Of a stretch of DNA of 64,000 bases, positions 17,075-25,704 are shown piece after piece. The DNA lies in NCBI RefSeq assembly GCF_001426885.1, contig NZ_LMFP01000028.1:1340067-1404066 (forward strand), given 5' to 3'. How positions within the stretch are numbered: position 1 is the stretch's first letter; each line of letters begins with the position of its first letter. The notes under the pieces are model-generated. The model was not told where the DNA came from. It saw only the letters and a list, made by a program, of their open reading frames with translations, and did not search any database. The position numbers and the translations under genes are program-made. The stretch comes from Pelomonas sp. Root1444. Its GTDB lineage: Bacteria; Pseudomonadota; Gammaproteobacteria; Burkholderiales; Burkholderiaceae_C.

Positions 17075-17848
17075 ATGACCCATGACTTCGCAGGCCGCAA
17101 GCTCCTGCTCATTGGCGGTGGTGGCGGCATCGGTGCGCAAATGGCGGCTGATCTGCTTGAACGGGGCGCCCAGGTGGTGGTGGTCGGGCGCAGCGCGGCC
17201 AAGCTGCAGGTCTTGGCCGATGCGGTGGCGGCCCCAGACCGGCTGGCGGCGATCACGGCCGACATCACGACGCCCGCCGGCTTCGCGACGGTCACCGACG
17301 CGCTGCATGGCCCGCATCGGGACGTCGACCTGTTCGTCAACGCGGCCGGCGTGTTCGTCCCCAAGCCCTTCCTGGCGCACGAGCCGGCCGACTATGACGC
17401 CTACCACGCCCTCAACCGTGCCAGCTTCTTCCTCACCCAGGCCGTGGCGCGCCTGTGGGTGGAGGCCCAGCGCCCGGGCGCCATCGTCAACATCGGCTCG
17501 ATGTGGGCCAGGCAGGCCATCGCGGCCACGCCTTCGTCGGCCTATTCGATGGCCAAGGCAGGCCTGCATGCGCTGACCCAGCACCTGGCGATGGAGCTCG
17601 CGCCGCACCGCATCCGCGTCAACGCGGTGGCGCCCGCCGTCGTGGCAACGCCGATCTACGAAAGCTTCCTCGCCAGGGACCAGGTGGAGCCGACGCTGCG
17701 CAGCTTCGACGCCTTCCATCCGCTGGGCCGCGTCGGCCAACCGCAGGATGTCGCCAGCGTCATCGCCTTCCTGTTGTCGGAGCAGGCGGGCTGGGTCACG
17801 GGCGTGGTGTGGGATGTCGACGGCGGCGTCATGGCCGGCCGCAACTGA
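17075..17848 (+). CDS. Short-chain dehydrogenase/reductase
   Basis: A 257-residue classical SDR. The nucleotide-binding glycine motif is G14-x3-G18-I-G20 (in [12 protein letters not shown]), a NAAG motif follows, a catalytic serine is near residue 144 (NIGSMW), and Y157-SMA-K161 is the catalytic YxxxK. The C-terminal [15 protein letters not shown] matches the classical family. It reduces or oxidises a hydroxyl/keto group using NAD(P)(H); the substrate is unknown. The ATG is fixed by an excellent Shine-Dalgarno. It is under the TetR-type operator and is followed by a strong bidirectional terminator. Confidence 0.92.
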   Translation: MTHDFAGRKLLLIGGGGGIGAQMAADLLERGAQVVVVGRSAAKLQVLADAVAAPDRLAAITADITTPAGFATVTDALHGPHRDVDLFVNAAGVFVPKPFLAHEPADYDAYHALNRASFFLTQAVARLWVEAQRPGAIVNIGSMWARQAIAATPSSAYSMAKAGLHALTQHLAMELAPHRIRVNAVAPAVVATPIYESFLARDQVEPTLRSFDAFHPLGRVGQPQDVASVIAFLLSEQAGWVTGVVWDVDGGVMAGRN

Positions 17849-17861
17849 CGCGCGCAGGCAC

Positions 17862-17888
17862 AAAAAAGCCACCTCGCGAGGTGGCTTC
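17862..17888. terminator. Bidirectional rho-independent terminator between SDR and flgN
   Basis: An 18-base perfect palindrome GCCACCTCGCGAGGTGGC (17868-17885) is flanked by six A on the left and TT on the right. Read leftward it ends in a U-run, giving a canonical terminator for flgM-flgN; read rightward it can end the dehydrogenase message. Confidence 0.85.
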
Positions 17889-17905
17889 TCGTTCAGCGTG
17901 ACGGA

Positions 17906-18295
17906 TCAGGCCTGGTAGCTGCCGCCGACGCTGCGGCGCTCGGCCTTGCCGCCGGCGCCGTAGAGGCCGGTGGGCTCGCTGGGGATCAGCACGTCCAGTG
18001 CACGGTCCAGCGAGGCATTGCCGCGGGCGAGCGTCTCGCGCTGGGCGGCGAGCAGGCCGCCGGCGCGCACCAGGCGGTTGCGCAGCGCCGCGGGCACGGC
18101 GCCGGTGCGGGCGGCTTCGGTGAAGCTTTGCACCGCGCGGGCCAGGTGTTGGTGCAGGTCGGCCGAATGCAGCTCGATGGCGGCGGCATCGCGGCGGGCC
18201 AGGGCGTCGCCCAGGAGATTCAGCGCGGCCTCCACGGCCAGCAGCGGCTGCTCGAGTTCGGGGCTGAGGACGGTGAGCGAGACGGTGGCTGTCAT
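17906..18295 (-). CDS. flgN: Flagellar export chaperone FlgN
   Basis: A 129-residue mostly helical protein, placed directly after flgM as in many proteobacteria. FlgN binds the hook-filament junction proteins FlgK and FlgL and keeps them export-ready. Sequence similarity is weak, as usual for this family; the call rests on size, helical alanine/leucine-rich pattern (PLLAVEAALNLLGDALARRD) and synteny. The ATG giving MTATVSLTV lies four bases from the flgM stop; longer in-frame starts would run into flgM. Confidence 0.8.
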   Translation of the reverse strand: MTATVSLTVLSPELEQPLLAVEAALNLLGDALARRDAAAIELHSADLHQHLARAVQSFTEAARTGAVPAALRNRLVRAGGLLAAQRETLARGNASLDRALDVLIPSEPTGLYGAGGKAERRSVGGSYQA

Positions 18296-18299
18296 CGGA

Positions 18300-18629
18300 T
18301 TAGTGCTTGTTGGCGCGCGCGCTGAGCAATTCTTGCGCATTCGCGACCAGCTTGTCCGCAATCGCATTGGCGTTGACCGTGAACTTGCCCTCGGAGATGG
18401 CCTGCGTGATGCGGGCGACCTTGGCGGCATCGAAGCTGCCGTCGTCGGGACCGGCATTGGCAGCCAGCTGGGCGGCGCTGGAAATGGCCACCTGGGCGCT
18501 CGGCGCCGGGGCGGATGCGGTCTGGCGAACCGTGTCGGTCGTGACCGCGGCGTCCGGCTTGCGGGCGGCCGGGCGTTGCTCGGCCTTCGTGGGGCTGGCG
18601 CTGCCGTCAGGGCTGTTACCGATTTTCAT
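18300..18629 (-). CDS. flgM: Anti-sigma-28 factor FlgM
   Basis: A 109-residue FlgM. It begins MKIGNSPDG, has a low-complexity alanine/proline-rich middle expected to be disordered, and ends with the sigma-binding helices DAAKVARITQAISEGKFTVNANAIADKLVANAQELL, the diagnostic segment. It holds FliA inactive until the hook is complete, then is exported. It has its own sigma-28-type promoter about 60 bases upstream, allowing feedback by FliA, and is cotranscribed with flgN. Confidence 0.95.
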   Translation of the reverse strand: MKIGNSPDGSASPTKAEQRPAARKPDAAVTTDTVRQTASAPAPSAQVAISSAAQLAANAGPDDGSFDAAKVARITQAISEGKFTVNANAIADKLVANAQELLSARANKH

Positions 18630-18688
18630 GAGCTTCTCCAGGGTGCGGGGTGGGCCCCGCTGGGGCATTGCAGGGGGAGTTTCCCCTT

Positions 18689-18715
18689 GTATCGGCCCCG
18701 GGCCTAGGAACTTGA
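18689..18715 (-). promoter_or_regulatory. Sigma-28 (FliA) promoter of flgMN
   Basis: On the minus strand TCAAGTTC - 11 bases - GCCGATAC matches the FliA consensus TAAAGTTT-N11-GCCGATAA in both boxes, with exact spacing. The -10 box ends 60 bases before the flgM ATG. This makes flgMN a class III unit even when flgA is not transcribed. Confidence 0.85.
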
Positions 18716-18767
18716 GTGGGATTTGGCAGGTTTTTACGGCCTGCTTCGGCGTTTCGTGGCAGTTTGC

Positions 18768-19466
18768 TCACAGCAGCAGCTCCACGCGGCGCTCGCCGAC
18801 GGCCCGGCCGCTGGCGGTGCGGCCGCTTTCGAAACGCACCCTGACATCCTGGCCCTCGATGCCAGCGCTGAGGGCCTGCGCCTCGGAGGCGATGGCAAAA
18901 CCCTCACCGGCGACCCGCACCTGCACGGTCTCGCCGGCGGCAAACCATTGGCGCGACTTCAATGCAGGCGCCCGCACGGCCTCGGCCGCGGCGAGCGGGC
19001 GGGCCAGCGTGCGCCCGATCAGCAGCGCAGCGTCGGTGAAGACAGCGCCGGGTTCGGCCGCGATGTCGATATCGGCCATCGCCAGCTGTTCTTGAGACAA
19101 ATTCACACCGGCCGGCAGCGGGGCGTTGGCGACGACGACGCGGCCGTAAACCGACACGCGCACCGGCAGCGTCACGTTCCAGCGCGCCACGCCGTCGGTG
19201 CAGCGCAGGCCGATGCGGCTGCGGCCCCAGGCCGACATGCCGGGCGGCAGATAGGGTTGGACCTGCTGGCAGGGGGCCAGCCGCAGCCGCGCGTCCAGCT
19301 GGCCGATCTCGACGGCCACGCGGGTGCCGGACGGTGCCGTGGCACGGGCGGCGGTCTCAGCAAGCTGGCGCACCCGCTCGATGAGGGCGGGTTCAAGCAC
19401 GGTCTGGGCCTGGGCAGCAAGCCCGGTCAGCAGACCGCACAACAGGAGCGCAATTCGACACAGCAT
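18768..19466 (-). CDS. flgA: Flagellar P-ring assembly chaperone FlgA
   Basis: A 232-residue periplasmic protein with a signal peptide (MLCRIALLLCGLLTGLAAQA). It has the SAF domain and flgA signature: LPAGVNLSQEQLAMADIDI, then AARPL-like GRTLARPLAAAEAVRAPALKSRQWFAAGETVQV and the terminal ASGRAVGERRVELLL. It helps FlgI polymerise into the P ring. It is divergent from flgB, with 149 bases between, and upstream of flgM-flgN, the classic flgAMN arrangement. Confidence 0.95.
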   Translation of the reverse strand: MLCRIALLLCGLLTGLAAQAQTVLEPALIERVRQLAETAARATAPSGTRVAVEIGQLDARLRLAPCQQVQPYLPPGMSAWGRSRIGLRCTDGVARWNVTLPVRVSVYGRVVVANAPLPAGVNLSQEQLAMADIDIAAEPGAVFTDAALLIGRTLARPLAAAEAVRAPALKSRQWFAAGETVQVRVAGEGFAIASEAQALSAGIEGQDVRVRFESGRTASGRAVGERRVELLL

Positions 19467-19615
19467 GGGCCGTCACTCTAGAGACGGCGCGGGCGGCCCT
19501 AGATCGGAATTGACCGGCTTTGCCACCGCTATTCCCGCTCATGTTTTCCGGCCCGGTTCAGACAATTTGTGCAAGGAGCCATTCCGGCTTCACCACCCCG
19601 AAAGAGGGGCCACAG

Positions 19616-20029
19616 ATGTTGAACCGACTCACCGACACGCTGAACTTCCAGACCCAGGCGCTCACGCTGCGGGCGGAGCGCCAGCGCCTGCTCGCCAGCA
19701 ACATCGCCAATGCCGACACGCCGGGCTACCAGGCGCGCGAAATGAATTTCGCCAAGGCGCTGCGCGAGGCCACCGGCGAGGTCGGCACGCCCGGCGCCAT
19801 GGCCACCACGCAGCGCGGCCACATCGCGCCGCTGGCCGGTGCACGGGGCGAGAGCGGCAAGGAGTACGCCCTGCAGTCCCAGACCAGCCTGGACAGCAAC
19901 GGCGTCGACATGGACCGCGAGCGCGCGAGCTTTGCCGACAACTCGGTGAAGTACGAAGCCACCCTGCGCTTCATCAGCGGCTCGGTGCGCACGCAGCTCG
20001 ACGCGATGAAGTCGCACAACCAGGGCTGA
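19616..20029 (+). CDS. flgB: Flagellar basal-body rod protein FlgB
   Basis: A 137-residue proximal rod protein. The N-terminal rod motif RQRLLASNIANADTPGYQAREMNF and the C-terminal helical half (DNSVKYEATLRFISGSVRTQLDAM) are typical. It is the first gene of the flg rod-hook operon; length is normal. No convincing promoter was found in the 149 bases before it, although GCCGTC/GACGGC (19469-19488) forms an inverted repeat there that could be a regulator site. Confidence 0.96.
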   Translation: MLNRLTDTLNFQTQALTLRAERQRLLASNIANADTPGYQAREMNFAKALREATGEVGTPGAMATTQRGHIAPLAGARGESGKEYALQSQTSLDSNGVDMDRERASFADNSVKYEATLRFISGSVRTQLDAMKSHNQG

Positions 20030-20042
20030 GGAGGGCTAGACC

Positions 20043-20459
20043 ATGTCGATGTTCCAGATCTTCAATGTCGCCGGCAGCGCGGTCAGCGCGCAGAGCCAGC
20101 GCCTCAACGTGGTGGCCAGCAACCTGGCCAACGCCGACACCGTGGCCGGTCCGGACGGCCAGGCCTACAAGGCGCGGCAAGTGGTCTTCCAGACCGCCCT
20201 GATGGGCGCGGGCAACGACAGCGGCAACGCCGGCGTGCGCGTGACCAACATCAGCGAAGACCAGACGCCTGGCCGTCGCGTGCACGACCCGAAGCACCCG
20301 CAGGCCGATGCCGAGGGTTATGTGACCTATTCCAACGTGAACACGGTGGAGGAGATGGTCAACATGATCTCCGCCTCGCGCTCCTACCAAAACAACATCG
20401 AGGTGATGAGCACGGCCAAGAGCCTGCTGCTCAAGACCCTCCAACTGGGTCAGTCATGA
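20043..20459 (+). CDS. flgC: Flagellar basal-body rod protein FlgC
   Basis: A 138-residue rod protein. It has the N-terminal AQSQRLNVVASNLANADTVAGPDGQAYKARQVVF block and the C-terminal VNTVEEMVNMISASRSYQNNIEVMSTAKSLLLKTLQLGQ block that pack into the axial coiled core. It follows flgB by 13 bases. A repeat-rich 131-base spacer separates it from flgD, unusual for this operon. Confidence 0.97.
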   Translation: MSMFQIFNVAGSAVSAQSQRLNVVASNLANADTVAGPDGQAYKARQVVFQTALMGAGNDSGNAGVRVTNISEDQTPGRRVHDPKHPQADAEGYVTYSNVNTVEEMVNMISASRSYQNNIEVMSTAKSLLLKTLQLGQS

Positions 20460-20460
20460 C

Positions 20461-20545
20461 CCACCCCCGAAGCGCTTCGCGCCTCCCCCTCAAGGGGGCG
20501 CACCCAGCGGCCCGGCAAAGCCGGTTCCGCGGCTGCCGCTGGACG
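20461..20545. repeat. Intergenic repeat element between flgC and flgD
   Basis: The flgC-flgD spacer holds a mosaic of hairpins: AGCGCTTCGCG, then CCCCCTCAAGGGGG, then a 25-base word (20515-20539) that recurs with 23 of 25 bases identical between motB and motA. Similar C-rich/G-rich units are, from memory, scattered between genes in Comamonadaceae-like genomes. As RNA it would fold strongly and could affect expression of the distal genes. Confidence 0.5.
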
Positions 20546-20590
20546 TCGCGGCAGCCTGCGGCGCCGCAATTTGCCAACAAGGACTGAGCC

Positions 20591-21232
20591 ATGGACATCA
20601 CCGCACTCAACGGCAGCACGACGGGCACGCCGACCACCTCGGCCAAGAACGCCGCCGAGACGCAGGACCGCTTCCTGAAGCTGCTCGTCGCCCAGATGAA
20701 CAACCAGGACCCGCTCAACCCGATGGACAACGCCCAGGTGACCAGCCAGATGGCGCAGATCCAGCAGGTCACCAGCCTGTCGACGCTGGACACCAGCATC
20801 AAGAGCCTGGGTGGCCAGCTGGGCCAGATGCAGGCGCTGCAGTCCATCTCGCTGGTGGGCCGCGAGGTCAGCGTGCCCAGCGACAAGATCCAGGTCGTCG
20901 GCGGCGAGGCCGAGGGCAGCTACGAGCTCGACGGCGCGGCCAAGAACGTCAAGCTGGAGATCCTCGGCGCCGCCGGCAATGTCATCGACACCCAGCAGCT
21001 CGGCGCCCAGGGCTCCGGCCGCCAGACCTTCACGTGGAAGGCCGGCGCCTTCGCCGCCGAAGGGGCGGAGGTCAAGTACCGCATCACCGCCACCAACGGC
21101 ACGGCCGCCGTGCCGTCCACCACCTACGCCCATGACAAGGTCGAGGCCGTCTACAGCGATGGCGGCAGCCTGAAGCTGCAGCTTGAGCGCCTCGGCCCGG
21201 TCGACTACACGACGGTCTCGGCCGTCAACTGA
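20591..21232 (+). CDS. flgD: Flagellar hook capping protein FlgD
   Basis: A 213-residue hook assembly cap. The N-terminal export and assembly segment ETQDRFLKLLVAQMNNQDPLNPMDNAQVTSQMAQIQQVTSLSTL is diagnostic, followed by the FlgD Ig-like/Tudor region (AAKNVKLEILGAAGNVIDTQQLGAQGSGRQTFTWKA). It caps the growing hook and lets FlgE subunits add. Position and length are standard. Confidence 0.96.
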   Translation: MDITALNGSTTGTPTTSAKNAAETQDRFLKLLVAQMNNQDPLNPMDNAQVTSQMAQIQQVTSLSTLDTSIKSLGGQLGQMQALQSISLVGREVSVPSDKIQVVGGEAEGSYELDGAAKNVKLEILGAAGNVIDTQQLGAQGSGRQTFTWKAGAFAAEGAEVKYRITATNGTAAVPSTTYAHDKVEAVYSDGGSLKLQLERLGPVDYTTVSAVN

Positions 21233-21266
21233 ACTTCTTCACCCTGCACGACAGCAAGGACTCCCC

Positions 21267-22583
21267 ATGAGCTTCCAGCAAGGCCTTTCCGGGCTCAACG
21301 CCGCGTCCAAGAACCTCGACGTCATCGGCAACAACATCGCCAACTCCGGCACCTACGGCGCCAAGAGTTCGCGGGCCGAGTTCTCCGACGTCTACGCGGC
21401 CGCGCTGAACGGCGCGGGGCAGAACCAGATCGGCATCGGCACCTCGCTGCAGGCCGTGGCCCAGCAGTTCACGCAGGGCAACATCACGACGACCGAGAAC
21501 CCAATGGACCTCGCCATCAACGGCGGCGGCTTCTTCCAGGTCAGCGACGGCGTGAACCCCACCCGCTACAGCCGCAACGGCCAGTTCAAGGTCAGCAAGG
21601 ACGGCTTCGTCGTCAACAACGACGGCCTCAAGCTGATGGGCTACCCGGCCAACGGCGCAGGTGTCATCCAGCCTGGCACCGCGCAACCGCTGCAGCTGCC
21701 CACCGGCGGCATCCCGCCTGCAGTCACGTCGGAAGTGAAGATGGAGTTCAACCTCGACTCACGCCTGAAAACCACCGCGCCGGCCGGGGGCACCGGCACG
21801 GGCCTGGACCTGTCGGACAGCGCGACCTACAACAACGCGACGTCGATGACCGTCTACGACGCCAAGGGCCAGGACGTGGCCGTGACCTTCTACTTCCAGA
21901 AGGCCATCCCCGCCGCAGATGGCAGCGACACCTGGAACGTCTACGCCACCGCCAACGGCACGCCATTCGACACCGACTCGGCCGGCGCCCCCATTGCGAT
22001 GGACGCTTTCGGCAACCCCACGACACCGTTCACGACGCTCACCTTCCCGCCCAGCGGCGGCGCGCCGAGCAGCCCGACCACGCCAGTCTCGATGAACATC
22101 CCGGCCGGCACCAGCGCCCGCGGCAATACGACGCTGGCGATTCCCAACATCCAGCTGGACATGACCGGCGCGAGCGAGAACGGCAGCAGCTTCGCCGTGA
22201 CCAACCTGACCCAGGACGGCTATGCCCCGGGCCAGCTGACCGGCATCCAGGTCGCCAACAACGGCATCGTGCAGGCGCGCTATTCCAACGGCCAGAGCAA
22301 GCCGGCCGGCCAGGTCGAGCTCGCCAGCTTCCGCAACCCGCAGGGCCTGCAGACCATGGGCGGCAACGTCTGGATCCGCACCGTCAACTCGGGCGACGCG
22401 GTGGTGGGCGTGCCGGGCGACGGCAACATGGGCGCGCTGCAATCGGGCGCGCTTGAAGAAAGCAACGTTGACCTGACCGCCGAGCTGGTCAACATGGTGA
22501 CGGCGCAGCGTGCCTACCAGGCCAATGCGCAGACGATCAAGACGCAGGACCAGGTCCTGCAGACGATCGTGAACCTGCGCTAA
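21267..22583 (+). CDS. flgE: Flagellar hook protein FlgE
   Basis: A 438-residue hook subunit. It has the N-terminal MSFQQGLSGLNAASKNLDVIGNNIANSGTYGAKSSRAEF and the C-terminal EESNVDLTAELVNMVTAQRAYQANAQTIKTQDQVLQTIVNLR shared by axial proteins; the variable domain lies in between (roughly 140-330). The ATG was chosen because upstream in-frame sequence overlaps flgD's region and is not conserved. Confidence 0.97.
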   Translation: MSFQQGLSGLNAASKNLDVIGNNIANSGTYGAKSSRAEFSDVYAAALNGAGQNQIGIGTSLQAVAQQFTQGNITTTENPMDLAINGGGFFQVSDGVNPTRYSRNGQFKVSKDGFVVNNDGLKLMGYPANGAGVIQPGTAQPLQLPTGGIPPAVTSEVKMEFNLDSRLKTTAPAGGTGTGLDLSDSATYNNATSMTVYDAKGQDVAVTFYFQKAIPAADGSDTWNVYATANGTPFDTDSAGAPIAMDAFGNPTTPFTTLTFPPSGGAPSSPTTPVSMNIPAGTSARGNTTLAIPNIQLDMTGASENGSSFAVTNLTQDGYAPGQLTGIQVANNGIVQARYSNGQSKPAGQVELASFRNPQGLQTMGGNVWIRTVNSGDAVVGVPGDGNMGALQSGALEESNVDLTAELVNMVTAQRAYQANAQTIKTQDQVLQTIVNLR

Positions 22584-22605
22584 CCGCTGAACGCGAGGAC
22601 AGGCG

Positions 22606-23337
22606 ATGGACCGCATGATCTACCTCTCGATGGCCGGCGCGAAGGCGGCCATGCAGCGGCAGGACGTGCTCTCGCACAACCTCGCCAACGTCACGACCAA
22701 CGGCTTCCGCGCCGAGCTGCAGGCCTTCCGCGCCGTGCCGGTGCGCGGCGACGGCGCCTCCACGCGCGCCTTCGCGCTGGAAACCACCATCGGCTACAAC
22801 GACGCGCAGGGGCCGCTCACGCCCACCGGCCGCAACCTCGACGTGGCCATGCAGGGCAAGTCCTGGCTGGCCGTGCAGGGGCTGGACGGCACCGAGGCCT
22901 ACACCCGCGCCGGCTCGCTGGACGTGAATGCCGAGGGCCTGCTGGTCATGCGCAACGGCCTGCCAGTGCTGGGCGACGGCGGCCCGATCAACGTGCCGCC
23001 CAACAGCGAGGTGGCCATCGGCAGCGACGGCACCATCAGCGCCAAGCAGCCCAACCAGCGCCCGACGACGGTGGGCCGCCTCAAGCTCGTCACGCCCGAG
23101 ACGACACAGGCGCTGACGCGCGGCGAGGACGGCCTGTTCCGCGCCGCCGAGGGCGACCTCCCGGCCGACCCCGCCGCGCGCCTGCAGGACGGCGCGCTGG
23201 AAGGCTCCAACGTCAGCCCCGTCGAAACCATGGTCGCCATGATCGCCGCGGGCCGCCAATTCGAGCAGCAGATGAAGCTGCTGCAGATCGCCCAGACCCA
23301 GGGCCAGCAATCGGCCAAGCTGCTTGGCAGCACTTAA
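22606..23337 (+). CDS. flgF: Flagellar basal-body rod protein FlgF
   Basis: A 243-residue distal rod component. The start MDRMIYLSMAGAKAAMQRQDVLSHNLANVTTNGFRAEL and the end EGSNVSPVETMVAMIAAGRQFEQQMKLLQIAQTQGQQSAKLLG are family hallmarks. It lies between flgE and flgG, 22 and 12 bases from its neighbours. Confidence 0.97.
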   Translation: MDRMIYLSMAGAKAAMQRQDVLSHNLANVTTNGFRAELQAFRAVPVRGDGASTRAFALETTIGYNDAQGPLTPTGRNLDVAMQGKSWLAVQGLDGTEAYTRAGSLDVNAEGLLVMRNGLPVLGDGGPINVPPNSEVAIGSDGTISAKQPNQRPTTVGRLKLVTPETTQALTRGEDGLFRAAEGDLPADPAARLQDGALEGSNVSPVETMVAMIAAGRQFEQQMKLLQIAQTQGQQSAKLLGST

Positions 23338-23349
23338 GGAAACACCGCC

Positions 23350-24132
23350 ATGATGCGCTCGCTCTGGATTGCCAAGACCGGCATGGAAGCCCAGCAGACC
23401 CAGCTGGACAACATCTCCCACAACCTCGCCAACGTGGCCACCAACGGCTACAAGCGTTCGCACGCGGTCTTCGAGGACCTGATCTACCAGAACATGCGCC
23501 AGAGCGGCGCCAACAGCACCGAGCAGACCACGCTGCCCACCGGCCTGCAGGTCGGCCTGGGCGTGCGGCCGGTGGCCACCGCGCGCATCTACACGCAGGG
23601 CAACCTGCAGCAGACCAGCAACAACCTGGACATGGCCATCAAGGGCGACGGCTTCTTCCAGATCCAGATGCCCGACGGCACGACCAACTACACCCGCGAC
23701 GGCAGCTTCCAGCTCAACGCCAACGGGCAGATGGTCACCAGCAACGGCTACACGCTGCTGCCCGGCATCACGATCCCGAACAACGCGCAGAGCCTGACCA
23801 TCGGCAACGACGGCACCGTCAGCGTCACGCTGCCCGGCCAGGCCACGCCGCAGACGGTGGGCCAGCTGCAGCTCGCCACCTTCGTGAACCCGGCCGGCCT
23901 GGACCCCAAGGGCCAGAACCTGTTCGCCGAGACGGCCTCCAGCGGCACGCCCAACACCGGCGCGCCCAACAACAACGGCATCGGCGCGCTGCAGCAGGGC
24001 TTCGTCGAAACCTCCAACGTCAACGTCGTCGAGGAGCTGGTGCAGATGATCCAGACCCAGCGCGCCTACGAGCTGAACTCCAAGGCCGTGCAGACGTCGG
24101 ACCAGATGCTGCAGAAGCTCGCCCAGATCTGA
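23350..24132 (+). CDS. flgG: Flagellar basal-body rod protein FlgG
   Basis: A 260-residue distal rod protein with the near-universal N-terminus [36 protein letters not shown] and C-terminus [41 protein letters not shown]. Length equals that of E. coli FlgG. The tandem ATG ATG start is ambiguous by one codon. Confidence 0.98.
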   Translation: MMRSLWIAKTGMEAQQTQLDNISHNLANVATNGYKRSHAVFEDLIYQNMRQSGANSTEQTTLPTGLQVGLGVRPVATARIYTQGNLQQTSNNLDMAIKGDGFFQIQMPDGTTNYTRDGSFQLNANGQMVTSNGYTLLPGITIPNNAQSLTIGNDGTVSVTLPGQATPQTVGQLQLATFVNPAGLDPKGQNLFAETASSGTPNTGAPNNNGIGALQQGFVETSNVNVVEELVQMIQTQRAYELNSKAVQTSDQMLQKLAQI

Positions 24133-24143
24133 AGAGACGCGTC

Positions 24144-24821
24144 ATGAAGTACTTCGCCCTCCTTGCCTCCTTTGCCGCCACCGCCCTGCTCGCCGGCTGC
24201 GCCACGCCCTACCCCGAGCCCCAGGTCGAGCTGGCGCACACGCCGGTCGTTAACCTGCCGCCGGTGCAGCCCATGGCGCCCACCAACGGCGGCATCTACC
24301 AGGCCGCCAGCTACCGCCCGCTGTTCGAGGACCACCGCGCCCGCCTGGTCGGCGACACGCTGACGATCAGCATCACCGAGCGCGTCTCCGCCTCCCAGAC
24401 CAGCACCAGCGAGCTGAGCAAGACCGGCAGCCTGTCGGCCGGCATCGCCGCGGTGCCCGGCATCTCGCCCAAGGCCTTCGCCCGCGCGACCGCCGAGGCG
24501 ACGTCGGCCAACGACAACAAGGGCAAGGGCAGCAACCAAAACACCAACGAGTTCACCGGCGCCATCACGGCAGTCGTCACCGCCGTGCTGCCCAACGGGC
24601 ACCTGATGATCAGCGGCGAGAAGCAGATCGGCGTGAACCGCAATGTCGACGTGCTGCGCTTCTCCGGCCAGGTCGACCCGCGCTCCATCGGCCAGGGCAA
24701 TGCCGTCGCATCGACGTCGGTCGCCAATGTGCGCATCGAGCAGCGCGGCCGCGGCGCCGCCGCAGATGCTCACGCGGTCGGCTGGCTGTCGCGCTTCTTC
24801 CTGAACCTGGCGCCGAGCTGA
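24144..24821 (+). CDS. flgH: Flagellar L-ring lipoprotein FlgH
   Basis: A 225-residue outer-membrane lipoprotein. The signal ends in the lipobox LLAGC with the acylated cysteine at residue 19. Conserved blocks LFEDHRARLVGDTLTISITERVSASQTSTSE and HLMISGEKQIGVNRNVDVLRFSGQVDPRSI are typical. It forms the L ring around the rod. It is the last gene before the 5.2-kb interruption of the flg operon; flgI is normally next. Confidence 0.97.
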   Translation: MKYFALLASFAATALLAGCATPYPEPQVELAHTPVVNLPPVQPMAPTNGGIYQAASYRPLFEDHRARLVGDTLTISITERVSASQTSTSELSKTGSLSAGIAAVPGISPKAFARATAEATSANDNKGKGSNQNTNEFTGAITAVVTAVLPNGHLMISGEKQIGVNRNVDVLRFSGQVDPRSIGQGNAVASTSVANVRIEQRGRGAAADAHAVGWLSRFFLNLAPS

Positions 24822-25085
24822 GCGGGCGGCGCGGGCACGCTCAAAAAGTGCCCTCTGTGCAGCCATTGCCATTGCGCGGTTCAGTGCGCAGTGCGGGGCG
24901 GCAGTTGGCCGCCAGGACCGGTCAACACTTCGCGGCTACGATGCGGCGACCGGCATCGCTGCTCGGCAAAGTCCGGTCAGCAAGGCGGGTCTGAGGCACT
25001 TCAATGCGGCGGTTTTACCGTTCATTGCGGCAGACCAGCGCCAACCCCGCTGGCTGCTCGGCTGAATTTACGCGTTGCCCACCCA

Positions 25086-25520
25086 ATGAAATACATCGCG
25101 GTTGCTTTGGTTCTATTTCTACAGCAGGGCATCGCTTCGGCCATGTGCATTTCGATGACCCTGGAGAGACAATTTCAGCGCGCTCAAGAAGTGATGATTG
25201 TTCGCGTCACCGAGGTGAAGAAGGAAGGTGAGGAGCGGCGGTACGATGCCAAATACCGTGCCAAGTACGTAGTTTTAGAGTCCTTCAAACGCCTCGCGGA
25301 CAACCGAGATGACGTTTACTCCACGTCGGAAGTTCACGACATTGCCCTGAGTCCCGGTCAAACGTATCTCTTCTTCATTGCAGAAGATCGTCATGTAGGC
25401 AGCTGCGGGGGATCAAGGACGTGGCTGTGGAATTCGCCTGACAAGGATGAAAAGACGGCCGAGACGCTCACCAAACTGAGACGCTTGCGTGATCACGGCG
25501 CCTCGCAAGAAGCACCCTGA
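25086..25520 (+). CDS. Small secreted protein, TIMP/netrin-like (tentative), lower GC
   Basis: A 144-residue protein with a signal peptide (KYIAVALVLFLQQGIASA), giving a mature form that starts near cysteine 21. The layout, an early cysteine, then 'QEVMIVRVTEVK', a central lysine-rich strand, 'SPGQTYLFFIAEDRHVGSCGG' and a charged helix, recalls bacterial NTR/TIMP-like domains, but this is a fold-level guess from memory. Codon use is clearly more AT-rich than in neighbouring genes, suggesting recent acquisition. It lies alone in the gap between flgH and the leftward amidohydrolase, with 264 featureless bases in front. Confidence 0.55.
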   Translation: MKYIAVALVLFLQQGIASAMCISMTLERQFQRAQEVMIVRVTEVKKEGEERRYDAKYRAKYVVLESFKRLADNRDDVYSTSEVHDIALSPGQTYLFFIAEDRHVGSCGGSRTWLWNSPDKDEKTAETLTKLRRLRDHGASQEAP

Positions 25521-25704
25521 ATCGCCCCGACTTTCGCGAAGGCTCGTTGGCTCAATCAGACGGTCGCGGCCTGACCATTGTGTTGTCGATGGCAGTTGCC
25601 TCGAACTCGACCGACGGGACGTAGCTCGGTAGGTTACGACCCCACCGTTGACGGGCGATGTCCATGTTGAGGTTCCCAAGGCCCACCCAAACCTACGGAA
25701 TTGA

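Noticed and set aside
25552..25665. Leftward 37-codon frame starting MDIARQRWGRNLPSYVPS
   Set aside because: The translation looks protein-like and the DNA is in the low-GC segment, so it might be the end of a lost gene, but there is no ribosome-binding site, family or second copy to support it.
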